A stretch of 64,000 nucleotides of DNA from Amyelois transitella (taxonomy: Eukaryota > Arthropoda > Insecta > Lepidoptera > Pyralidae), in assembly GCF_032362555.1 (NCBI RefSeq), contig NC_083513.1, positions 9,300,001 through 9,364,000 on the forward strand, given 5' to 3'. The notes under the pieces are model-generated. The model saw only the letters and a list, made by a program, of their open reading frames with translations, had not been told where the DNA came from and ran no database searches. This document shows, piece by piece, positions 44,001 through 53,600 of this stretch; position 1 is the stretch's first letter; every line of letters begins with the position of its first letter. Position numbers and translations under genes: made by a program.

Positions 44001-45780
44001 AAGTTGAAATTTGGTGAACATACATACCTACACATAATAAAGTCTTGAAAAGACTGATAGTCCACGTTCAGCTGAATGACTATACTATGGAATTGAGATT
44101 CTAATAGTGTCAGGTTTTTCCCTTCGCCTACAACCCACCCCAAGGACCCAAAGGTCCTTTCAAGACTGTTGGCCCTTTCTACAGTCAGATATAGACGTGA
44201 TAGAAAAACAAACATACATAAGTACAGACTGCATGTCATTTTTTGCGCGAAAAAAGCCAAGGTCAAGATCTACAGTTTCATAACTTTGGTAATTCTTCGC
44301 AAACATATTTTTTAGGACAAAAAATACAATAACTCCTAAACCTTATAATGGACTGTCTTGAAAAGGCCGTATTTCATTTCTATGATAAAGGACGAACACA
44401 TGACGCAAAGGGACAAACCCGTAGTCTCCCTAGATGATTTCTAGATGTAACTATGACAACAATTTGTCACTAAAATCACCTCGGAAAGTATATAGAATTT
44501 TATGGAAAATTTTTGAATTTAAATTGTCTTTGAAACTTCCTAACATAGAAACTTAAATAAAATGGTTAACTACATGGTAACATTATATATTTTCAACTCT
44601 TTTATACTAGTAAAAGAGTTGAAAATGTATATGAGGCAGAGCATTAAAAGTAATGAGTAATTAACTAAACAACATGTTCGGGCACGCAAATCATATGGAG
44701 CATGTATCCAATTTCATACATACATACATATAGTCACGTCTTTATCCCTTGCGGGGTAGACAGAGCCAACAGTCTTGAAAAGACTGAATGGCCACGTTCA
44801 ACTATTTGGCTTGATGATAGAATTGAGATTCAAATAGTGACAGGTTGCTAACCCGTCGCCTAAAAAAGAATCCCAAGTTTTTAAGCCAATCCCTAAGTCG
44901 CCTTTAACGACATCCATGAGAAAGAGATGGGTATCTTAATATGATATCTTATAGATGGATGTCCAATTTCATGCCAGCTATAACGTTGCCTATTGTTCTT
45001 CTAGACGCCATACGAAGGATGTTCCGAAGACCTTGTCCGCCAGGGGGTCCAGGGTGGAAATACGCTTGGGAGAACTTCCCAACTCCATGGTCAGAAGGGT
45101 GGCCATACGACACACGCTTGGATTAGTTGGTAATATTTTTTTTTTTTTAAATCTTACTTTTTTTTAGAATTTTAAATATAATAATAAAGATACATTAGTT
45201 GTTGAGTACAAACCAATGCCCTAACGATCATGACTCAAAATGGATTAAGTTTTCCTGCAAAGGCTGCGAAAGATAGGCTTCTCTTTGGAGAGGTGAGGAT
45301 GTCTGAGACTTATACCAAGAGGAAGGTTAAAATATTATTTTTGTACGTTGGCGAATCTTCATCGAAATTTAATGTTTTGGCAATAAAAACGAAAGGACAT
45401 TAGTGTAAAAACTGTGCAGCAACCGTAGATATGATGAGAGTTACTTTTCCATGCTCACTCTTAGATCATAGTACAACAAGGCGAGGTACTTTCCCGAGAA
45501 GGTTTCAAACGGGACAAAGCTAGGATGACGAACATAGATACATACATTATGGTCACGTCTATATCCCTTGCGGGGTAGACAGAGCCAACAGTCTTGAAAA
45601 GACTGAATGGCCACGTTCAGCTATTTGGCTTAATGATAGAATTGAGATTCGAACGAATTCGAATTCTTTTTTTTTAATTTTCCAGTGGACATCGGAGGCG
45701 TCGCCGGCGTGTTTTTTGGAGCTTCTCTTTTGAGTATATTGGAAATATTCTATCTTTTTTTTATACGGCGTGATTCTTAA
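35003..45780 (+). CDS. ppk-like: DEG/ENaC sodium channel (pickpocket family), penultimate exon apparently damaged
   Basis: Amiloride-sensitive-type cation channel subunit with two membrane segments and a large Cys-rich extracellular domain. Exons, phases agreeing: 34990-35094 (NTSLHGVKH; first ATG 35003, an earlier exon is possible), 35426-35620 (TM1, then FETPFPAVTVC), 36274-36477 (CKDIMTDCWFKGEHFPCCDR), 37117-37252 (TEYGLCFTFNS), 39906-40010 (VHSPEDMV), 41299-41497 (CLFPYEW, then STCMLYCRAMAQ, CNCTHH), 41970-42023, 43152-43230 (YPCSCPMACEEVNYK) and last 45686-45780 (GGVAGVFFGASLLSILEIFY, i.e. pore GAS motif and TM2). The exon due between 43230 and 45686 is visible at 44317-44440 but is out of frame twice and lacks a good donor. 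AATAAA lies at 45821. The gene may be a recent pseudogene, or the sequence may hold indel errors. Confidence 0.82.
35145..35385 (-). repeat. tRNA-headed SINE (family C), diverged
   Basis: Same order as 11285-11525: 'acgggacgaattactccgac', 'gaaacttgtgttta', 'ctcatcatgccttggtcgag' and a decayed box B/box A head. Lies in intron 1 of the channel gene. Confidence 0.7.
35690..35912 (-). repeat. SINE-like family A, full length
   Basis: Reverse copy from 'gtggtttccgaccatttaga' through 'ctgtcactatttgaatctca' and 'cttttcaagactgctggctc' into tatgtatg repeats. Confidence 0.8.
37453..38515 (-). mobile_element. Helitron remnant
   Basis: The minus-strand end reads 'ccgcgggcaaaagctagt', a Helitron 3' end with a GC hairpin before CTAG. 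The body carries the helicase fragment at 37766-38479. The Rep (HUH) domain and 5' end are absent. It sits in an intron of the channel gene, antisense to it. Confidence 0.7.
37766..38479 (-). pseudogene. Helitron PIF1-like helicase, C-terminal fragment with internal deletion
   Basis: A 237-residue open frame. It begins in helicase motif II/III (GGTTVLFCGDFRQTLPVIS), passes YPVEFLNSLSASGL and GIPIMLLRNLTPPKRCNGTR, and ends with motifs V/VI (MTINKSQSLGAAGVDL, then GQLYVACSRV). The motif I Walker A GKT and everything upstream are missing. Between RNMKIIY (~residue 68) and the YPVEFLNSL block, intact Helitron helicases carry many more residues, so an in-frame internal deletion is likely. It cannot act alone. 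The frame is otherwise unbroken, which suggests a fairly recent loss. Confidence 0.85.
38507..38938. repeat. Direct repeat pair next to the Helitron remnant
   Basis: About 120 bases at 38507-38625 and 38821-38938 are nearly the same ('ggctacaatcg.gttatttct', 'gcgccatctcgtatcgggtg', 'cacgggaactaaatcaat'). A shorter shared block, 'tggtgaaac.gtaagtact', occurs at 38628 and 38771. Confidence 0.8.
38985..39008 (+). repeat. (ATC)n microsatellite
   Basis: About eight perfect atc units, directly abutting the inverted-repeat element that follows. Confidence 0.9.
39007..39532. mobile_element. Foldback element with ~155-bp inverted arms
   Basis: Left arm 39007-39162 ('ccatatccatacatataata', 'aaactgtaactcaactttgt', 'aaggggtctttttagggtca', then a tctg run). 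The right arm 39371-39532 is its near-exact reverse complement. The ~205-base centre is shared with 25945-26150. Confidence 0.88.
40264..41013. mobile_element. DNA-transposon-like element with ~200-bp terminal inverted repeats
   Basis: The termini read CAATAGGCTATT at left and AATAGCCTATTG at right. The inner arm ends are almost identical inverted blocks: 'cgaaaacgccatccgccatg' and 'gtgacgtcatacttttagta' (to 40462) against their reverse complements from 40795. Each arm holds a CRE-like TGACGTCA. The middle carries a first-exon-like coding piece on the minus strand. Confidence 0.75.
40557..40684 (-). pseudogene. Isolated first-exon-like fragment inside the inverted-repeat element
   Basis: From an ATG at 40684 the minus strand is open for 42 codons. 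It contains INLPRINTLMVAKFFASNPD followed by FCSAELRNVK and ends in a clean GTAAGT donor (40556-40551). The motif hydrophobic-x-x-FF-x-x-NPDF-x-x-AE-x-x-x-VK reminds me of the N-terminus of insect proteins with SWIM-type zinc fingers and YqaJ-like nucleases found in mobile elements; that link is from memory and weak. No downstream exon is present, so the piece is non-functional by itself. Confidence 0.5.
41105..41222 (-). repeat. SINE-like family A, 5' part
   Basis: 'cttttcaagactattggctc' and 'cacaagggatatagacgtga' show a reverse family A head, 75 bases before a channel exon. Confidence 0.75.
41780..41930 (+). mobile_element. Non-autonomous Helitron-like fragment
   Basis: Carries 'cactcaaccgatctctataa', 'aattctgcatacatatagtg' and a 'gttgaaagctagtat' end with CTAG. 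Confidence 0.45.
42060..42185 (-). repeat. LINE 3'-tail fragment (family D)
   Basis: Reverse of the 21530-21690 block: 'gaggggtaggcagagactac', 'ccacttgccacgatccctgc' and 'ctcttgacctgacca'. Confidence 0.6.
42837..43098 (+). repeat. SINE-like family A, full length
   Basis: Starts in (acat)n. It has all blocks through 'tggagtggtcctattctttt' and 'ttggtgccggaaaccagacg', and ends 53 bases before a channel exon. Confidence 0.9.
43270..43627. repeat. Two family A copies in inverted orientation
   Basis: A minus-strand copy (43270-43478) is followed at once by the 3' half of a plus-strand copy (43491-43627, ending 'gccgggaaccacacggcac'). The 123-codon reverse ORF at 43351-43722 is only this repeat. 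Confidence 0.85.
44020..44210. repeat. Family A fragments, plus then minus
   Basis: A plus-strand piece at 44028-44125 ('aaagtcttgaaaagactgat', 'ggaattgagattctaatagt'), then a reverse head at 44150-44205 ('caagactgttggccctttct', 'gatatagacgtga'). Confidence 0.7.
44317..44440 (+). pseudogene. Candidate penultimate exon of the channel gene, broken
   Basis: The acceptor 'tattttttag' precedes 44317 with the phase needed after 43230. Pieces reading LEKAVFHFY and KDEHMTQRDKPVVSLDDF resemble the pre-TM2 strand of pickpocket channels, but they sit in two frames, with stops between. The expected phase 1 donor before the last exon is missing. Confidence 0.5.
44584..44631. repeat. Perfect short hairpin
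   Basis: The arm 'ttttcaactctttta' and its reverse complement flank a six-base loop, tactag, with a near-symmetric tatat extension on both sides. Confidence 0.85.
44716..44940 (+). repeat. SINE-like family A without terminal hairpin
   Basis: (acat)n start, then a full set of blocks to 'acgacatccatgagaaagag'. Confidence 0.85.
44950..45165 (+). repeat. Unclassified coding-like repeat fragment
   Basis: One frame is open and reads RRHTKDVPKTLSARGS and LGELPNSMVRRVAIRHTLG. I suspect a mobile-element remnant but could not assign a domain. It does not fit the channel's exon phases. Confidence 0.35.
45539..45655 (+). repeat. SINE-like family A, 5' half
   Basis: Ends abruptly at 'attgagattcgaa', 31 bases before the last exon of the channel gene. 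Confidence 0.85.
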
Positions 45781-46405
45781 TATATTTTGATGTTCTGTAT
45801 GAAGTGTGATAAATTTTTAAAATAAAACATAAAGTTTATAATTAGTTTTAATGTTAATATTGTAAGATTCAAAAAAGGAAATATATCATTAATAAAATAT
45901 ATAAAAAATATTATCAGAAAAAAGGTTGTAACTATAATAATCATTAAACACCTAAGTATCAAATTGTTTTACGTTTAATGTTTGTGTTTTTGTTGCTTAT
46001 GAATGATTGCTATGAAATGTTCTTATGAACTTAACAAATAACATTTTTCTTTCTTTCAATTCCAAAATTATTTTTTGAAGTTCAATTTAAATTTTTGGAA
46101 ATAAAACCGGACCTCCTTTATAAAATATAAATAGCAATACATGCAACATAACACTGCTAAACTCTTATCGCACGAAACTATAGTAATCTTAATCAAATTC
46201 TATGCACGAAACTTAATAAAATTTACCTTATGATTAAGTTCTTTTTTTCAAATAAATCATATTTGGACGTTTAGTTGTAGATTGAAATACGTACATTATG
46301 TAAATGCGTTAATTAAAACACGTTTCAAGTAAATTGTATTTGTTTTATTTATAAATAGGTACTTACTTCAGGGGTACAAATGTCAGTCCATGTCCGTACA
46401 GAAGG

Positions 46406-46640
46406 GTACATACATATGATCACGTCTTTATCCCTTACGGGGTAGACAGAGCCAACAGTCATGAAAAGACTAATAAACCACGTTCAGCTGTTTGGCTTAA
46501 TGTTTGGGTTGCTAGCCCATCGCCTAACAGAAGAATCCCAAGTTTATAAGCCTATCTCTTAGTCGCCTTTTACGACATCCATGGAAACGAGATGGAGTAG
46601 TCCTATTCTTTTTTTATTGGTGCCGGGAACCACACGGCAC
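46406..46640 (+). repeat. SINE-like family A, full length
   Basis: Starts 'acatacatatgatcacgtct' and ends 'tgccgggaaccacacggcac'; a short piece around 'atgatggaattgag' is deleted. Confidence 0.88.
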
Positions 46641-46820
46641 CGAAGGCACGGCACGGCTACAGAAGGATAGGCCGAAGAAATTCTGGCTTAATGTCGCGAA
46701 AGATAATATGCATGCTAATGCTCTTAGAACTGAATATGCGGTAGACCAAAAGAAGTTGAAAGAGAGAAGTAGGAATCATCAGACGCCAGCCCTCGAAGCT
46801 TTGTGGTGGAGGGTGTAACT
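46641..46820 (+). repeat. LINE ORF C-terminal fragment
   Basis: A frame opening with RPKKFWLNVAKDNMHANALR, continuing DQKKLKERSR, and ending WWRV then TAA, resembles the R-P-x-x-x-W-x-x-x-V-x-x-D-M ends of insect LINE ORF2 proteins. It begins exactly where the SINE tail stops. Confidence 0.5.
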
Positions 46821-47643
46821 GAGAACACCCCAGGATGAGAGAGAGGTATTTACTTTTTGAAATGTTTGTACAAAAGGGAGCATAAGTGGTTGCCTATGTA
46901 TTGATGTAAGTAATATTTTAAAATAAAGGGCGTGATTGAAAGTCGCTGCTGAATGCTTTTTGTAACGGGCTATGCTTGAACACCATAATGTCCTATTTGA
47001 GCGGGAGTGGTATCATCTGTCTGAACTTGCTACAAACAAAAGACTTCTTGTACCAAGGATGTAGTTAACAGTAAGTAGAAGATTGAAAACACCTTTACTA
47101 TCAGAAATAAAAAGATTTGGATTCCATTTTCGAACCTGTCTGACGGATTCATAGTTCGGCTGAGAATGTACTTAATCAGTAACCAAAACTCTATGATAAG
47201 AAACTAAAGTGATGCATCTTACAGGAAATGTATTAAATTATATGTATTGGAATAAAACGTTGCCAACAGTAATAGCTTATGATGAAATTATCATCATGGT
47301 AACAAAACCAGTTGTTTATTTAAAAACAATAATGATAAGATATATCCCCATATCGTGACCTTATCTAACAAATGTTAAGTCACAATATTATCAATTCAAT
47401 TTGTGTAAACAATCGCTTACTGTTACGTGTGTCAGCTATCCTTGTCTAAAATGACAATAATTCCATTAAAATTATCTTGCGTCTCTTTTACAAATAGATC
47501 CAGTGTTGTTCGAAACGCGGAGATACACTCTCGCGCATTATGTTTAAATTTAGAAGTCCTTGACTTTAGAATTTGAATTTCGAATATTTTGATAATGAAA
47601 TAGTGAATTTGTGGTATTAACATTGGGATTGTGAGAAAGAAAT

Positions 47644-50600
47644 ATGTTTGTGTTTAAAGTGGGAGGGAGACAGCTGATGCGATGGAAGAAACGCCGGGTG
47701 TACGAGAGAGTGAAATATCACTCTGGGGCAGGAGTGTTCGGGCATCGACCACAGAGTGTGAATGAAACTGGTAGGTCAATAGGCCATTGTCCTGTATACT
47801 TTCGAAAATAAACTTAGGATATTTTTACAAATAAAACAAAACATAATACAGCTTCAATATTTCATAAACTGCACTCTGAAGCACACATAGGTGTACTACA
47901 ATGTCCAAGCATCTTTTGTCAGAACTTGTGACAGGAATTAAAAAATATAACAAAACGTACTAAGCTTATTATTTTTATAAAAAACGTTTATAAGAAGAAG
48001 AAATTTATTGAAGCGTATTTTTACCTTTATTATTACTATGATGTTACACCTAAAAATTAATAAATAAAAAACTTTGTGTTGTCCCTCAGTTTTATGTCTT
48101 TCCATTATTAATTGCACATATCAAGTTTAATATTTAAAAAAGACGTGTTAACTTTTTGTTTATAGTATTGACTGCCTAAAGTGGTTCCAATATCAATTAT
48201 AAGAGTAATCTGTGTTTAACGATATTGGCGATTAATTAGTAGAGTCATCAAACTTGTTAATTATTCAGACAAGAAATGAATGATTGATATCTGGAAGGTT
48301 GTAATGGAAAACAAGAAAATGCTGATAATACTCGTATGTACATGAAAACAAGATAAATTATTTTTTTTGTATGACAAAACCCACAAAGAATTTAATCAAT
48401 TGGTCCGTAAGGGATTGGTTTATATACTTGGGATTCTTCTTTTAGGCGATGGGCTAGCAACCTGTCACTATTTGAATCTCAATTCTATCATTAAGCCAAA
48501 TAGCTGAGCGTGGCCTATCAGTCTTTTCAAGACTGTTGGTTCTGTCTACCCCACAAGGGATATAGACGTGACCATAGGTATGTATGTATGTATGTTAGAT
48601 TGCTAACCGATGCTCTTACGGTGAGGGAAATCATCGTGAAACCCTACATATCAAGGCAAATTGATGTGTAACATTGACCTCATATAAATTAGTTTCCCCT
48701 GCAAAAGTTGGAGAAGTCAGACGGAGTTGCTACATGTAAGAACCTGACACCCAGGACCATCCCCTCGGACTACATTCCAAAGAGCACGTTACCAGGACTA
48801 TTCAGGAAGGATTGTGACAATTATTCCCGAGTACATTAAAAGTAATACAGTTTGAAAGCCCGTACCAAGATGTAATAACAAGAAACTCTTTGAATTCATC
48901 ACATCAAATTGAAACGGCTGCTCTCGCTCGCACTGTTCTACGCCCACGCCGCGGTGTGACGACTTTGAAGGGTTTCTTGTATTACAACTTGGTGCAGTCC
49001 GATTTCGAGCTACGCTGCTACTGATCTGCTTTTGGTGTACTCAGGACTTTATATTGCACGTGTATTATACAGATATACCGGAAGATGTTATAGTGAGGAG
49101 ATACGAGAACTGCCGCGCGCAGCAACTAGTCAATGCGTACCGTACACACGGTCATCTCAAAGCTACCATAGACAATGTGGACTACAGAAATGAAAATATG
49201 TGAGTAATTATCGAACGTTCTTAAATTTTTCCCTTGTTAAGTTGATCATTATGATATAACTAGAGGCCGCCCGCGACTTCGTCTGTGTGGAATTCCCGCG
49301 GGGACTCCGGGATAAAAAGTAGCCAGTTGTAAGTTATTCTGGGTCTTCAGCTACCTATATAACAAATTTCATCGTAATCGGTTCAGTAGTTTTTGCGTGA
49401 AAGAGTAATAAACATCCATACTGACATCCAGTAAACATCAGCTACTCTGAGTAATAATTATCCATAATATGGCCATACAACATTATGTTGATTATTAAAA
49501 TCGATGCTCTATGACACTGTAGGTACACCGCCCCGTCCTTAGGGGCCCTTAGGGTCTTCTATGGGATGTCTATGGTATAGTATGCAGACTTCACATTAAT
49601 AATGGTATGCTGGTATGGTCTGCTTAGGCCTCAAAAAATCTCTGCTTCCAGAGACAGATATATCCAACATCTGGCGCAATATACGTTAATTGGGTTTGAA
49701 AATATTTTTGCCATAAAATTGAGTTGGAAGATGTTTATCAAACAACGTAACTTTTTCGATCACATCAAATTTGATGATATCGGAATGATGTAAGATTATG
49801 AAAGTAAACACCAAGACAGTAAGAAATAAATTTAAATATTTTGAAAAACACCAACGATAACTCATTTAATTCATTAGTGGACTTTTTACGTTTTTACCTT
49901 AGTTATAAATTTTTAAAGTTGAGATTTCTGCATATCTTTTGTACTTCAAATGTCTAAGTTGTATTGGTGCAATGTTTGTTGATTTCTATCAAAACCTGCC
50001 TGCTTTCCATACTGAATTCCAACGCCGTAGTTTTACGATAAATTCGTATCGCAATCAGTCTATTCTTTATTCTCATTTTTCTTTGATCGTATTTGTGTGT
50101 CATTTAGCTAGTAAATTATTTTATATCTATCATTCAGTATCTAGTTATAAACTTCAGATAGATAGATAGACCTCACTAGTATCTGCGCTAAGAAAATACT
50201 TAGGTACATTTCAAGAGTAAATCCTACACTGACATGCAGAAGCAATAATTCCCATCTTCGTTCGCAGACGGCGTATTTGATATTCACATCCATAAGCATT
50301 ATCTGGGATAAAAGACTTCCATTTCCTTTATATTCTACTTATTTATATCACTTGGAAGCATCTTCCTTTAAGACCCGATTAACTCGTATTTGTGAATTAA
50401 GAATAGAGTAGGTACAGTCACACACAGATGATAATTGGATCAGTTCCATCGTGCGTGTTAAATATCTAAACTATTGTTCTTGTGGGAATTGAAAAAGAAA
50501 TATTTTTTTAATTAACTGTATTCATACTTTCAAATTTCATTGAAATCGGTCCAGCGGTAAAGCCGTATTTTAATAAATATAAGCATGGATATGGATTAAG

Positions 50601-53600
50601 TCACTACCCTATTATTTACATTAAGTATTTTTTTCTTATTAATACTAGCTAAGTATTTTAGATCTACCATTGATATATTGGAACACGTTTTGCAGGAACA
50701 TAAAGGAGCTCAGCCTATCCAGATACGGCCTCCAGATTGAAGATCAGGTGGATTTAGGATTGCTTTACGGGCACGAGGGCAGGCGGACGGCCGGAAACCT
50801 TATCGATGAACTAGAAAATATATATTGCGGACCTATATCTTATGAATTCTCCTATCTCGAGGTAAGGATTTAACGACCAAATAGGTTTAGTACTGAATCC
50901 GTTTAATAGTTTTTATAATATGAAGTAGTGAAGAAACTTTTGCTACAAAATAAAAGAAAAAATCTTATAAACATTTACAATTTTTCGATTTTGTTTTGAT
51001 ACAAAACGAAATTTAACTATCGTTTTCGTAGAGTAATACTCAAATTAAAAAAAAACTAAAAAACTACGCTTTTATTGCTAATCAAACTAAAAAATAGAAA
51101 ATAAAAATTAATGACAAAGGAATTCAGTAGTAGCAAGTCGAACAATCAGTTATAGTCAGTTGTAGTAGTAATTACCTCGGATTAAAATTATAACAAAATT
51201 AAATTTATAAACAAAACAATTTAAATCAGAGTAAAAAGCGTGAGGTGCCTGATGTAGTAAATATTAAAATCATTCTATTAGCATATATTTATGACAAGAG
51301 AGTTATGAAAATGAAGTAAAATGCACCCCACGCTTTTTACTCTGATTTAAATTGTTTTGTTTATAAATTTAATTTTGTTATAATTTTAATCCGAGATAAT
51401 TACTACTACAACTGACTATAACTGATTGTTCGACTTGCTACTACTGAATTCCTTTGTCATTAATTTTTATTTTCTATTTTTTAGTTTGATTAGCAATAAA
51501 AGCGTAGTTTTTTAGTTTTTTTTAAACTATTATTTATTTTCTATTTTTTAGTTCGATTTGCAATAAAACGGGTAGTTTTTTAGTTTTTTTATACAATTAT
51601 TTTTTGGAAGTTAACACTTCTGGTATAACTATCTTACTAGAAAAGACTTTCGCAACCATGCGCCCATCGCCGGAGGTTTTCACAACTAACTTTCTTAAAG
51701 TTATATGTGGCCTGATTGGATTAAATCTCATAATATTCTCATCATCATGATTCTTTTTAAGGCGATGGGCTTGCAACCTGTCACTATTTGAATCTCAATT
51801 CTATCTTAAAGCCAAATAGCTGAACGTGGCCTATCAGTCTTTACAAGACTGTTGGCTCTGTCTACCCCGCAAGGGATATAGACGTGATTATATGTATGTA
51901 TGATGATTGTTAAACCCAGTTGAAAAGAATTGTATAGTGATAAATCACTGTTAATAATATTTTTGACTATCCAGCAAACGTAATTATTTTCGATTGTGGC
52001 CTTGCCAGGAATCAAACCACAAGATTAAGAGGCAGATTGATACAGGAACAAAAATATTTCAAACATACCTCCACTGCCTGTACAACCAGGAACGCAACAA
52101 AGTTTATCTGAAGACATCGTGGCACTTTTGTTGTAAAATCTGTCTTTCACAAAAACAAACACAAACTTGGGACTCCTATCTCAAATAATAAGGTACTTTT
52201 TACAGGAGTCCTATCTCAAAATATCTGCACAACACAGTAAACACAGTCAGAGTCCAATCTCAGATGATAAAATCACACGAATATCCGGAAGAACAAAGCT
52301 CGACTCAACGGAAGATTCCAAACTCCAAATAACGACAAGTTATCAGCACAAAACAAAGTGCAAATAGGTAAATACACAGGCACCGGTAAAAAACAACAGA
52401 AAGTTTACAGGTGTTCGAATCGAATTCAATCAAAACTTACTGCAAAACTTATTTTACATAAATAAACTGTCACTCATTTTCCAAACGAGTATTACAGTGT
52501 TGCTATTATAAATAGGCAAAAGATACCTAATGTTAATTCAAGAATTGCATTAATATGTTAAATACGTATTAAATATCGCAAAGTTCTGTAGGTAGTAACT
52601 TTATTCTTGTATTATTGTTCAATTTAGTTGTTCAATTTTCATTTATTACTTTTGTTTTATTACTTATATATTTTTTATTGTTTTAAAATATTCTACTAAT
52701 TCTACTATTGTTTCTAATGGTAATTCTAAATGGAGCAATGCGATGAAATAAAGAAGCCTCAGGTTAATAGTAACATTATATGAAAATATATTACATCTCT
52801 TTTTGACTCATTATACGTCAGAACTTCTTGGTTTCTTGTATGGAGATTACTGGCACTGGTGCTATCTCTGTCTCTCTTACTCTCATACGAAGGATCTAAA
52901 AATGAATTTATTAATCCTGGCAGTTTTAATAAGGATAATGAGAAACTCTTATCAAAATATTGCATTGTCATCGGTCCTTGATACGTGTGCAAAGTTCCAA
53001 GTTGATCAGACGTTTAGAAATCAGTGAAAATTAAGCTCAAAGATTCCGTTACATACATACATACATACAACCTAAGCTAATAAAAGCGTAGTAAAAATAA
53101 AAGGTTACAAGTTTTTTATAATTTTTTGTTGTATTGTTTCCAATAGGTACACCTAAAATATAAATCGAAATAATCTAATTGCTTACTTATCTGGAAATAA
53201 GTATAAAATGCAGGTTAAATTTAAGAGTTAAGTACCTATCATATAAACTTTTTCATAGAAATTTGGCAAGTTGGTTCACTATATTTATTCTAGGGGGTGC
53301 ACATACATACATACATAAAATCACGTCTATATCCCAAGCGGGGTAGACAGAGCCAAAAGTCTTGACAAGACTGATAGGCCACGTTCAGCTGTTTGGCTTA
53401 ATGATAGAGTTAAGACCGAAAAAGTGTCAGGTTGTTAGCCAATCGACTAAAAAAAGAATATCAAGTTCTTGTTCTAACTTGTTCTCGTTCTAAAGAGGTG
53501 CACTAAGATTTCCCAAATTTTCCGTTGGAGCGGATATAAGGGGCATTTTAAGTCTCACTCACGCTGAGCCTCAGTCGTATGCTAATACATGCATAGGCTC

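Noticed and set aside
44941..45167. Open frames considered as the missing penultimate exon of the channel
   Set aside because: Composition and motif order do not match a pre-TM2 region, the phases do not fit, and the block looks like a mobile-element remnant.
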